Shown here one piece after another: positions 35,275 through 47,513 of a DNA stretch of 64,000 nucleotides. Source of the DNA: Sipunculus nudus (lineage: Eukaryota; Annelida; Sipuncula; Golfingiida; Sipunculidae); assembly GCA_026874595.1 (NCBI GenBank), contig CM049318.1, forward strand, positions 3,163,741 through 3,227,740, written 5' to 3'. Both the position numbers and the translations under genes were made by a program. The notes beneath the pieces are model-generated. The model was not told where the DNA came from and made no database searches. It was given only the letters and a program-made list of their open reading frames with translations. Each line of letters starts with the position of its first letter. Position 1 is the stretch's first letter.

Positions 35275-38200
35275 TTGCCTTACGTCTCATATATCTACTA
35301 TAAAAAATACAAATAAATATGAGATTACATGGAGAAGAGTACGGAGGACTTACCAACTTTAAAAGGAATAAATCACTTTCAGGATTAAGAAGTACTTGCT
35401 TATGTTTATATTGATTCACAGAAATAAATTGGGAACATGTCCTTGACCTAAAAAAATGAATGTCCTTCATACCCAAAGCCTCGATAGCTTCACGTTCTAT
35501 TTCATTAAGAGATATGCAAGGTGTTTTCAAAAGGTATTCTGATTTTATGCTGTTATCATATACACAATTTTTTTGCACTAATCTCATACATTATTTGAAA
35601 TGTGTGGGCTTTTGGAGCTTTAGTAGATAGTAAAAATGTATTTTCAACTGAATCTTGAATGCTCGGCTTCGTCGAAGATACTTCATATATGTTATGCAAA
35701 GTTTCCTGTCATATTGGTCTTAATACCTTGAAGACTTTATGTAACCTGGTGTAATGATTACAAGCTAACTCTATCATTATTACATGACATTACCACTAAT
35801 CAGACCTTTAGACCCTTAAAACAATGGGCATAGACACCAAAATTACAGTAATAATGTAATTAGTAACTTATAAACATTTCGGTTAGAGGGACCTATTTTC
35901 CAGGTCCGGTCAAGGTCAGCCCATTTTGTGGCGTCAAGAGGCACTAAATACTGTAGGGCTGCAGAGAATGTTAGGTATGAAATGTATGAGGAAAATTTCA
36001 TACGTTCGAGATTGGGGGAGACAGGACACTTTTAATATATTTTTTCTCAGAGGTAGTCATATTTTTTGTGCTGTTTGAGGAGATTGAATGTGTCAGTGCT
36101 GGTGGTGTGAACATGGCTCGGCAGGTGGCGACATCTGTGGTGCACTATAGTAAACTTCAGAAGCTGGAATCAAACGGAAAAACGAGATACTAAACCCCCT
36201 GTTTTTCTTAAATAAAATAAAATTTCAGGTGTTGATCTTGAGATTGATGTGTAACATGATGCCAAACACTCGATAGAAAAAACTTTTCCAGTGCACCCAA
36301 CATGTGCACCTTATATGATAATATTTAGGGCTTGGAAATGCGTCCATACAACCTTTAGTGAATATCACATCGGCAGCGATTATGAACGCCATCTTTGAAT
36401 TCCTAGTCACATGACTACTGGACTTATTTTGTTTCAGTGTACTTCTTAGCCCCAAGAAGGGCCAACATCAGGCGGTCCTTCAACATAATATTGGACGTGG
36501 AAATAGGAACATTTGTTATCAATCAACTGAATGGGAAGCGGAAGGAATGCTGACGTTAGTTCAACGCAATAAACGCATGACTGGTCCCAATCACTGCTCA
36601 CAAACATATCAGATAAAGCTAGCTCAACCGCCTGCTACGTATAGCGCTCACATCTTTGTAAAAGCATAACTGACTTTTGTCATTAAGTGTGCACGTTTTG
36701 GTTTTGAACTGTCGGTAATGATTCAATGTGTCTAGAGGGAGGTTATTTTCCTTATTTCTCTATAAATGGAGAGATATTTTAAACTATTTTATGAAGGGGT
36801 TAATGCAGCGTCATCTCTCGGCAACTGTGATTGTGTTTCAAGGTAGACGGCAGTTTGTTACACTGAATCAAGACCTCAGGATCTTTAGTAATATTTTTAT
36901 ATTTTCCTAGACTCATACAGTCAACAACAAAAATTGTGGTTGTTCCTTTATACACAACAGACAACTGATTAATAATCATATATATGGTAAGTAAGGCTGG
37001 GTATAGGCCTAAGCTTTTGTCTTAAATATTGCTTATTTATTTACAAATTATTGTCAATTATGTTATTCTGATGGCTTGTGCATCAAAATATGCACTTGTT
37101 ACAGGTGTGTTGTTGAGATATCTTTTAATATTCAGATATTTTAGTCAGTCTTCATTATATTAAGGAAAATCCTGTCGTATTTTGGATTACACTAAACTGG
37201 AAGTGTTCATAATGAACGGTAAGGGTAAGCAAGTGTTTGCAACTACTAACAGATCTTCATACGCATGAAGTCCCGGGGCACCAATTATGTGTTTATACAA
37301 GAAAAGTGATAATACATATAAAATATGCCTTTAGAGATAGCCTCACATGTTTGGATGACTTAATTAATGTTGATGTTTTCGGTTCTCAAGGTTAGTCTTA
37401 ACAGACAGGTGGTGTTATTAGACAGGTCTTTCAGACAGGCTCCACTTTATTACTCTCACATCATATACTGTTCACGAGGGTTTCAATTTGCGATGGAACT
37501 TATCACGAAAATAAAACCTTCTTGAATAAAAGGTCTCCTCATAGAAGGCAAATCGAAAGGTAAATGATTGAAATTATAAATAATTATAGTTACCCGTCAA
37601 ATATTGCTATTTTAATGATATTCTATATTTCAAAATCATCTGCCAGTAAGTGATGGCGCGGATCCAGGAGGGGAAGGGGGGAGGGGGATCCACGCTCCCA
37701 ACCACCAACATTTTTTAAGGACAATCTTATACCATGACAGGTAAATTGCTCGGAATAATTACACAACGACACCCGTTTGCTTTGTAAGTCAAAAATTAAA
37801 GGACGCATTTCTTTTATATTATGCACATGCATCAATATGGTTATGGGATGAACTCATGACCTTCACTATGAGAGTGGCTCTGAACTTGAACATTTCCATA
37901 CTCGGTAAAAAAAATATATTTTTCAAGTCGTAGATGCATTTATCTGAAAATCAAAATAAAAGATGTCAGATGGTAAGTTGTCAAATGAGCTCAAAAACCG
38001 GTGACCTTAATCTTGATGTTCAAGTTCAAGTAACAACAGTAACCTCCATCCCCTTCGCTACGAATTTCATTAGGTGATTTTTTTTGTATTCATGAATTCC
38101 CAAACTCGGTGTATTTAATGATAAGTGTTGTAGTATGATGCTGAAGTTATGCGGAAACAAAAACTTCATTATTTAGGGGGTACTAATAACTGAAACTACT

Positions 38201-38285
38201 TCTTTGTTAAGAGTGAGTGTTATCCACTCAGAGAGCAAACTCTTCCTGTGTGGGGTACACACTGCTCACGCAGAGTTTATACCAT
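35275..38285. other. Intergenic, no gene seen
   Basis: AATAAA at 35312 may end gene A. About 38030-38177 is a copy of the dispersed repeat also at 6938-7085. A poly-G/GGGGA tract lies at 37669-37688. No exon is supported. Confidence 0.45.
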
Positions 38286-38289
38286 GCAA

Positions 38290-38922
38290 TCATTCAAGAT
38301 ATTCTTCGTTCAAACCGCTGCTTTGTTTAGCACGTTCTAACTCATAACCTTTTAGGATTAACCGTTTAACCTGGTCATATTCCGCAGCGGCTTCTACTGA
38401 AAGCTCTGTATAAATTTCTCTGGCCTTGACAGTCAATACACTTTGGAATAGCATAGTCCAATTTTCCTTAGGCCATTTTAAATTTTCAGATCTTGTAAGA
38501 AATATATATCAACCTCTTTTTCTTGAAAAAGGTGGGACAAGACTATTGTGTTTAGTAACATCAGAACTTTGAGTTGGGGCAGCACGTAAACTATGTTCTA
38601 ATTTAACTCCAGTCGTTTTTACTCCATTTATTTTTCTTTTTCTAGTCTTTCTCCTTCTGTTTCCTTCTCTAGTCTTTCTTTTTCAAACCTTTCATGTTCT
38701 TCCCGCTCTTTTATTTTTTTATGTTTCCACTTCACTCTCTTCAATTAAACCTTTGTTAACTAGATCTTGCATGATTTGAGCAATGATACCAGGCTTTTTA
38801 AAAGCCTTTTTCACACCTAGCCCTAAATGTTGTCCCAAACGCAACAACTGACCTTTATTCAAATGTTCGAGTTGATCAGGGTCTGAAACTTCGAAAAATG
38901 TCTCAGGTTCGAAGTCTGCCAT
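38290..38922 (-). pseudogene. Broken Ty3/gypsy-type retrotransposon gag
   Basis: The minus strand opens with an ATG at 38922 and 67 codons typical of the gag N-terminal region of gypsy elements in animals, with an L-x-x-L-N-K-G-Q-L-L-R-L motif. A stop follows, then Glu/Lys/Arg-rich sequence in another frame (about 38630-38715). A third segment (about 38290-38510) has the W-P-K-E-N-W motif, V-K-A-R-E-I-Y and a downstream A-A-A-E-Y segment of the capsid-like domain, ending at a stop. At least two frame breaks separate the pieces. No protease, reverse transcriptase or integrase is visible downstream. Confidence 0.75.
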
Positions 38923-39032
38923 GTCAAGATGTTAAAACAATAACAAAAAAAAAAAGTGAGATAAATCTTGTCAACAATGTCATGGCCTAATAAATTGTCA
39001 AAACTATTAAGCTTCTCGGATAAGACAACAAT

Positions 39033-39843
39033 TGTATGTCACGCAACCTAATAACAACAGACTGCGTAGTCGTGATGAGCATAAACTTTGTTACGGAGAA
39101 AAAAAAAATCAGATTTTGTGACACTAGGCAGCGTGAAATGTCTAGGGGAATGAATAAAGAAGTTAGTGTTTTTTTGCTAACAAATAATTATAATTTATTT
39201 TTAAAAGAATCCTTACATTACAATACACTAAATCAATACAATTACACAGTTTAACAAACAAAATGTACAGAACCAGAGTGTCCAGATCCTAGGCTTTGAT
39301 TTCTGGATTCCACCACTGTCACAGCTCTACAACAGTACGTTAACATAAATATTCCAGATGAATGGTTCATGCAAATCTTCTCAGAGAATAGTCCGATTCA
39401 ATTCCGAAAACAATCTGTTGTTATCCAAAAGTAAAGTTCTGGTAATAATCCCAAAGGCAAACTGAAGACTGTATAAAAACTAGTACAAAGTCCGAAGAAT
39501 ATCTATAAGTTCTGCAATTATTGGAAAGGTCCTAAAACTAACTCACAATCTTCCGGGTCCGCTGGATTTTTTTCTCTCTCTGCCGGCTCTAAAAACAGCC
39601 CCTAATTATAACTTTTTCACCCAAGGCTATGAAATTTCACGAACATCCCAAAGAACACAACAATACACACTCGCCCATAGCTCATGAACAGACCAGAAAA
39701 TTCCAGACAAGCACGAGCGCTGTGTCTCTACTATCTGCGAGGGTTCAACCAGTACGGTACCATAGCAACGCCGAGGGCTTGCTTAACATGAAACACAATG
39801 CCTACGCCAAACCCTGCGCATAACAAAACATATACACGTAACA
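39033..39843 (-). mobile_element. Probable LTR upstream of the broken gag
   Basis: The segment lies where the 5' LTR of a minus-strand element should be. On the minus strand it begins TGTTACGTGTATATG and ends about GCGTGACATACA, compatible with TG...CA ends. It contains a GC-richer promoter-like part at about 39540-39790. No matching second LTR was found, so the element is partial. The boundaries are approximate. Confidence 0.5.
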
Positions 39844-40647
39844 CTATAAAACAGATCCATGTAACAATATATATATTTATGAGAATTTTAAATTTGCTAA
39901 CTTTAATTGTTTTTAATGTTATTTTTATATATTTAGTTTAGTAAAGTCTTTATACTCGTACTTTAGAATGCCTTTCAAGTACAGGATGGCTATATCTTAA
40001 ATGGCCTACATATCGGGTATTAGGTTATTACATTTTTTTTATTAATGGCATAATTTAATTGTTAAGCGCCTTAACACTTATAACACTAAAGGAGCTCTAT
40101 ATAATTCGTCGGACTGAATTTGCGATACCGTCGTCAGAATCGTCCCTTTGTCAACAAGAAACTGATTGGTCGACCTAGTGCGATGGACATATTTATAGAT
40201 GAGCAGCCTTGTAAAATCTCCTGGACACTGGCTTAAAATTGTCAGTACAATCTTGGAATCTTTCTGTTTTAAATACAGACAGACATTATGGTACCGGTGT
40301 ACATATAGTGACAGAGGTGAAGGTTTAAGAACTATCACAATTAGAGCCCGGCTTGACTAGGCTTGAAAAATTAAACTGACTAGATTGCCTATTCATTTGA
40401 CGATGTTACAAAGTATCCGTTTTATTCAAACAAGTTATTTATATAACCTGCATCCATTTAACATTTAAATAGTTTGTGATAAAAATATCGAGTATAGTTT
40501 GTCCTGGTGGTTTCATAAGACAACAGGTTCATACTTAAAAAATCACACCGCTTTCTATAAGCGACAGTCCATGTCCAGTCAGAGCCTCTAAAAAGTGGAC
40601 TCGAGTCCGGACCCTAGTTCTTCATTACTGGTACACAGTTGACTATA
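39844..40647. other. Intergenic, no gene seen
   Basis: AT-rich DNA. A short GAGTCC-type block lies at about 40575-40620. Confidence 0.45.
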
Positions 40648-40724
40648 CAGTGGAATCCCACCGTGCGACCACCACGACCACTATGATCAGTCTACGAGGT
40701 GGTTGAAATTGTGGGGTTCCACTG
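40648..40724. mobile_element. 77-bp pogo/Tigger-like hairpin element
   Basis: CAGTGGAATCCCAC on the left and GTGGGGTTCCACTG on the right are inverted, with TA on both sides. The arms take up most of the element, leaving a loop of roughly 30 bp. Confidence 0.85.
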
Positions 40725-41274
40725 TATTTGAAGGAATGTGTGTAGCATGCAAAGAGGCCTTATCTACGATATAAACGTTGTTACATGACAAATGTAGTTA
40801 TGCTGATAGTACAGATAGTAAAATCATAGTATACATATTACAAGTTCTACATTCATATACAGTATAATTCGTATTTTCAATGATATCACAGTAAATGTGG
40901 CCTGCATTAGATAATTATGAAACACGGCAGGCTACATTGTCTTTTCGTGTTCTCCAATCGGACTGACAATGCAACATGTTAAATCATAGTATACATATTA
41001 CAAGTGCTTTATTCATATACAGAATAATTCATATTTTCTATAATATTGCAGTTAATGTTTCATGCATTAGATAAATATCAAACGCGACAGGCTACATTAT
41101 CTTATCATGTACTTGAATCGGACTACAATGCAACATGTAAAATCATATATATTGTTGAGGAGGTTACTGTATGCAGCATTTGTGGTATCTATATTTCGCG
41201 TGGCTGTTATGGCTCCACAGATAGGTAACATAAAATGTTGGAAAGAATTGAAATGCACGCTTAAGGTAGGCATC

Positions 41275-42270
41275 AGACTTGGGTCCAAATACTTTTAAAG
41301 TAATCAATTACAAATACAAATACTTTTTAAAGTAATCGATTGCAATTACAATTACTTTTGTGTTTTCAGAAAAATAATCGATTACAAATACAATTACTTT
41401 TAAAAGTAATCGCAATTACTTTTGCAATTACTTTTGTGTTTTAGGACCATTTACCTCATGCAAGTACAGCACCTGGGTTAGACATTGGTTTGAGCTCTTA
41501 ACATTTTTAGATCAGCTGACTATAAGTCATCTGAGATATAGTCATAGCCCTCTGTCCGTCGTCCAGCCGGCAGGCTGTTAACAGGGCACGTTTTGAAACC
41601 GTTGGACCTACCAGACATGGGGTCTATTATAATTGTTCTATTACTATTACTTTAAATTTCTGATATAACTATTACTATTACCACATTTTATCTTCTATTA
41701 CTATTTCTATTACTATGACTTAAACTGATGGGAGGATTCTAGACCTTGCGGAACCAAGAGTGCTATAAACTAGCAGTACAATAACATGTTTAAATAATAT
41801 TACAAGCATCTATATGATCCAGTTACGTACACATTTTATTATACTGTCTGTCATTTACAGAAAGCATAATGATACTGAAGATCCAAATTTTTTCAGCTTC
41901 TTCAATTCTGTGATTTTATATTTTGAGAGCTCAATGATCGTTATTGGGGTGTTTCAAGTAAAAATTATAAGATAATTAAACGAACTCTTGAATACATATA
42001 TTTTCAAAGCAACCCATTGTGAAGGCCTTGGCATATGTAAAATATTGATTTAAAATTAAATCTATACTTGTACATTTTTTCTTCATATATATTTCACATC
42101 AATTTATTTTATAGTACATACTTCTGTTTAATCTTCTTTCTTCTAGTTAATAAATAAAGATTTTCAGTGTAAGTTTTAAATTGTCTGCAAAGGAATTATT
42201 CATGATTATTGCACAGTATTACTTACCTGACAATTCAGTGCTTTATGTATGTATGAGGAATATACAGGCA
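41275..42270. mobile_element. Insertion in copy B, possibly a mobile element
   Basis: Copy A runs directly from GTAGGCATTC to GTTACTGTTG, but copy B has about 1 kb between the same two points. The left end has repeated AAGTAATCGATTAC-like units (41300-41440) and the middle has CTATTACTATTAC units. No ends or coding frame were identified. Confidence 0.45.
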
Positions 42271-42859
42271 TACATGTTACTCTTGTGCAATTCCGAAAAA
42301 TACATTAAGTGCAGGAAATTTATATATATATATATATAAAAATATATATAAATTATTCTTTATTTAACCACATGTAAACTGGAAAATGTTGTAGTTAAAG
42401 TTAATTTACATATTCAACGGCTGAACATGTTTCTTTTCGCGCACATGAATTTCTGAAAAACTTGATCTTGTTTATGATTTAATGGAAGAAGGCTGTTGAA
42501 TTGACGAGGAAGTTGTTTGTTTTCTTTCTGGACCTTTTCCAATGATCTGACAAGTCAGATATGATATTGCATGGGTAGCTATTTTTGTGTCAACTTGTCA
42601 TATTTTCTGAGTGTTTACAATCAACAGCGGTCAACTGAGGTTGTTTATGTTTTGGATCAAAGACTTTCAACGCTCTAAGTGAGAATGAAATGTTGTGAGA
42701 TGATGACTAATATCTCTCAATTTTTTTTAACTTGATCATTTTTTGAATATTGTGAAAGGAAGGTATTTATTGCCTTGTTAAAACTCCCAGCATCCAATTG
42801 CGCTTTCTGCCATCGGTACTTGCAGTAAGTACCATATTTCAGTCTACTATCCCCAAGTG

Positions 42860-43190
42860 ATGTAAGACTCGAGTCCACCTTTTTAGGGACTCAGGCTTGG
42901 ACTTCAGATCTTGTACTCGAACAGGTAATGTACTCGAGGTAACAGAATATCACAAAATTAACACTTTATATACCAAGCTTTGATCAGCACCGGGAATTTC
43001 AAATGTATATTAGCTATTATAATAAATTCATGTATAAACTAACTTAAATGTACATGATAATCTAAACTTTCCATTTTAATTGCATTTTAATTATATATGT
43101 ATTTGGGTCCCAGATTACATGGCCGCGAAGAAGGCGGACTTTAAATCGAGTCTCTAGGACTCGACTTAGACTCGAGTCCATCTGCTTTTT
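42860..43190. repeat. Degenerate GAGTCC repeat within copy B
   Basis: GACTCGAGTCCACC, GGACTCGACTTAGACTCGAG and related hexamers, with an AT-rich insert as in copy A. Confidence 0.8.
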
Positions 43191-44271
43191 TGTTCTGAAA
43201 AAAAGTTACATTTCAGGAGAATTAATTAAAGTGTTGAGTAAAGCATTAAAGGACATCATTTTCAACATTGATAAATAAATACCCACCTTACAACTTATTT
43301 AAGAAACAGAATTATTTGAAAATATGAGAAATCAGTCTACATTCAACATCATAGCAGACCCACTTATGGATCTCAAGGTCATTGGTTACATATAAACCAG
43401 CCTCAATGGATAGCTGGTGATTTTATGATGTCAGGTAAGCATTTTAAAATGTATCTGCAGCTTAAATAAAAATGGCATGATTTTTCGCGATAATTATTCC
43501 TAGAATATTCTATAAAAATGCCCTTTGGCCCGAAGTAGATAAACATATATTCCGCCGATTGTGTGTAAAGTAGTTAAATATCATGTAAATCGTATTTACT
43601 TTGCGACTTTTTTCGTTCTTTATGCTGAAATACCGTGGATGGCGTCTTCCCGGCACTGCTGGACAGAACATTCCTGCATGGTACACTTTCCATATCTATG
43701 GCTGTGTTTTCTGTTTGTTAGACAACAGTGACGTCACAATGACGTCACAATGATCGGTCGCGCGTCACGTTCAAGTGACTGACGTCATAAGTCTGACTTG
43801 CTTGTTTATTATCAGTTCTCAGGCATGAAATAAGTTGTAAACGCTGTAGCTTGTTTTGTCTTATTTTTGATTATTTGTCTTACACAAAACCAAGACAAGG
43901 TAAGGCATTAATTTTTATGCAGGTAGTCGGCGGAGTAGCTCCTGCAACCATTGAACAAGAAAACTTTGCAATGCTTTTCTTGTATGAACAATTATTCCAG
44001 AAAAAAACATTATCGAAAAAAAAGTGGACAGTTGGTGTTTAAACGGACTATACACTCTGTTCCAGCACCTCTGTCCATCTAATGTTAGGCAATATTTCTT
44101 TCAAATATATTTTGTTTGCCACTACACATCAGCTTTTATCAAAGGAAGGAATTTATGATGATTTACATAAGCATGGAATAAATATAAATACTTTGCGTCG
44201 CCGGGACGGTGTTCACCTGTCTAGAAGTGATGCATAAATTGAAGGCGTCAGTTCTGTTTATCCATGTAATG

Positions 44272-44689
44272 TAGGAGGGACGTATGTGTGACGTAAAAAA
44301 CATATGACGTACAAATACCACTGTGACGTCATCACTACGAATCGTCAAGTGGATGTAGTTTTAGTCCGTCATCTTAGGTCGTCAATGATATATCGCAAGA
44401 CCGTACATCCGTTTGTAGTCCCTCCTAAAACCTATGTCTGCATTTGTTTTGGCGATAATTATTTCAAGTATTTTCTTTATAAGTGTACTTTTGCCTGAAG
44501 TAGATATACAGATATGCAGTATTTACTTTGCGACTCTTTTGCGTAATTTATGCTGATAGACCTTGATGGCGTCTTCCCGGTACTGCTGGACAGTACATTC
44601 TTCCATGGTACTCTTTCCATGTCTATGGCCGCTTGTGGTGTCTGTTAGACAACAGTGACGTCACAATGTCCAGTCGCGTACCACTTCTC
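44272..44689. promoter_or_regulatory. Near-identical duplicated patch with CRE-like sites, copy B
   Basis: Counterpart of 24841-25258. GTGACGTCA occurs near 44323 and GTGACGTCAC near 44655. It ends about 340 bp before exon 1 of METTL24-like gene B, so a promoter-proximal role is possible here. In gene A the patch is 3.3 kb upstream. The function is inferred. Confidence 0.4.
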
Positions 44690-45026
44690 GGTTGCCTTTG
44701 ACAATTTGTCTTCTTATTCACGAAGGTTTTATTTATGCGAATACTTTAGTTAAAAAAAAAAACCGCGAATTTTAAACCCTTGCGAACAGAAAAAAGACCA
44801 CAGTGTATATATGTGTATGTGCTTACTTTTGGATGTGGTTAAATGTTGGAGCGGATCAGGTTTGGAGCGGTTTCGAGGTATTCACAAACATGTAATAAGC
44901 ACTCATACAACTAGTTGATAACCTGGGTCCAGCCCCAGCTCGGGCTTAAACGTTGTCGATCTGTCCAAAATTATTTTATCCTTTTCTTGTTGGTGGATCA
45001 AAGATACTACACGTATCTAATTGCAG

Positions 45027-45140
45027 AGGTCATTTCAAGTCACGGTGCTACTTTTACCGGCGGTCTACTTGTATATCTACCTGCACTTGCCAATGGTCGT
45101 TCAAGTCCGAAGCGTCTCCTGTCTCAATAAGAGTTATGAG
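45027..45140 (+). CDS. mettl24-like: METTL24-like B exon 1 (membrane anchor or signal)
   Basis: Acceptor TAATTGCAG; donor TATGAG|GTAGTC. 38 codons in phase 0. Alignment to gene A exon 1 (S-F, V-T-V-L, V-Y-L, then V-R-S-V-S-C against I-R-G-V-N-C) identifies it. It lacks seven codons after S-F. Confidence 0.78.
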
Positions 45141-47461
45141 GTAGTCCATGCTTTTATTTTGGTGGAGGAATATGTCTAAACTTCTGGATAGAGTACAGAA
45201 TAACACTGAGCCAACTAAAATCCTTTTGAAACTGTTTACAATGGTAAATGATATCAAAATTCAACATATCTTATCCCATTCTATAAAAAAATACTATGCA
45301 CATTTTGAATGCATGTTCTTGTATAGTTCCAGGGTGGTTGTTACCTTTAAATGATGTTTAGTTTTATTATGAAAATTATATTCTCATTACAAATATATAC
45401 TTATATATATTCGATTATTATAGTTTACTTATAATCATTTTAATTATACATTTCAAGTTTCATTAGTAACATTAGTTTATCATTATTTCAATTTTCATTG
45501 CCATTGTTTATTACTTATCAACGTTCGAGAAGAAGGTCCTTAACATACGTCAGAAGAAGTCATTGGAGCAGATGCAGGCTGCTTTATTTCAGTGAGTATT
45601 ATATTTATATTATAGCAAGTCGTGTTGAACTGAGCGTTGTATGATGATATGTTAAACTCTGTAGTAGTGATCAAAAGACGATGAAAGTAATTTCTTGAAC
45701 AGGGGATGATAAGATATTAACTCTTTTCATGAAAATCAGCAGCGGCCGCCATTAGGAATACTTACGAGAACAGTCAGATTGAGAATATAATCATTTTATT
45801 TCTGCTTATTTTACCTGAGGAAGCAAATACTTTACAGATTTCAGAATGAGTTAATACAGACGTTTGCAAAAACCAATAAAATATGTTCTTTCTTGTACAG
45901 AAGAGCTTAAATAATCTGTCTGACAATGGGACCCTCGCCCCATCAAGAATAGACTCCCGGGGTATTGTTGTAAAAAGGTGACAGTCGGGCAGGTAACTCA
46001 ACACCGGTGTCATGTGGGTGCTACAATGCTAAAGGACTGTTTCCATGTGCGCATATATGCGTACATGCGTGAAAAATTCCTCATTTGATCTTGTAACTGG
46101 GGTGTTTCCATATGTCCGTCAATGTATATGCGTGAACTTTTTTACGCATAGGATGTTCGTGAACTTAGAGATTTGAAGTAAAATGATGTTACTTCACCAT
46201 CTTAATTTGGAAGGACTGCTCGATCCACTGTACAAATAAATTAGTCTGCCAGTTCACGCATATGCGCACATACGCATATACGCGTACGTGGAAACACACC
46301 TTAATAATTATAACGCCACAACTGTACCAATAGTATTTAGGCCTGCTCTCGGCTTGAGTCTGGTACAAAGTTATTAGAAGAAGACAAAGGTGTGTTTAAA
46401 AGACATAAATAAAACCTTTCTCTTTGCGAGAAAACCTGAGTTAAGCAGATTGACCCCTGCGAAAATAACAGCATCTTTTGTCAAGCAAATCTGTTATGAC
46501 TACTTGGTTTTCTCTCTTTTCTTCTTTCAGGGCAAATTGAAACATATTAAGTCTAGTCTTTGCAGAGTCTTCCAAAGCTATTTTAAGATGAAGTCTGGTT
46601 TTTAACAATTTGGCCCTTGTCAAAGAGATAAGAACTGCATACCTGAATTTACCTTGAATTTATACCAGGCAGTCCTAAAAGAAGGGCGAGATCGCTGTAT
46701 GTAATCAATGCTGAAATCTGTCTATATCACATTCTTTATTTAATTTATTTATATATATTTTATTAATTTAACACTCAGATCATCCATATTATCAATATGG
46801 CATTCATCTGTTTATATTCTTTTATTTTATTAATATTTTATTATATTATTCTAATAATTGTTAATTGTCATATTAGGCAGTCAGTTCCATATGTAATTTT
46901 CTATGAAATTATTGAAAAAAATATAAAGTTTGAAGAAAATTTTTTCTAAAAGGCGGGTTGAGACATGTTGATGGAACTGAGTATAGCTGTGTCATTTATT
47001 AAGCTTTTACTACTTTTGTGACATGATTCAAAAATGCAATGTTTCGCGGGATATCAACTTAATTGTATTTGTAAATTGTCTTTATACATTATCACCAATC
47101 AGCGAACAAGAAACAAAGTATAACATTTCACAAAGTTTTCTTATGAAAGCTCGGCTCTGAAAAAAATCACAAATAAAATAACAAGGGCAAGGCTTACCTC
47201 CGCGTGAGCCATAAAAATATCTTATCTACAATTCTTTTATCATAAACCTAAGAGCATACACGTATACCAAAGCCATACAAAATATCTTATCTACATTTCT
47301 TTCATCATAAACCTAAGGGCATACACGTATACCAGAGCTCATGTTTAGTATGCTTGCTTTATATAAACAAAATATTTTAATAATTAACCTAACGTTTAAA
47401 ATTAGCCAATTATTTGTCTTACTGAAGCACAGTAAAATACATTTGTATGGATGATTATATC

Positions 47462-47513
<52 letters not shown>

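Larger units (their letters stand above)
40734..44689. repeat. Segmental duplication, copy B (partner 22370-25258)
   Basis: Same ordered blocks as copy A. Copy-specific extras are about 41275-42270 (an inserted segment rich in AAGTAATCGATTAC) and about 43490-44020, which itself includes a diverged extra copy of the CRE-containing patch (ATGGCGTCTTCCCGGCACTG, then two adjacent GTGACGTCA sites). It lies upstream of METTL24-like gene B. Confidence 0.88.

Noticed and set aside
45148-45243. Alternative first exon for METTL24-like B (ATG to a GTAAAT donor)
   Set aside because: The exon at 45027-45140 aligns with exon 1 of gene A in sequence and phase; this one does not.
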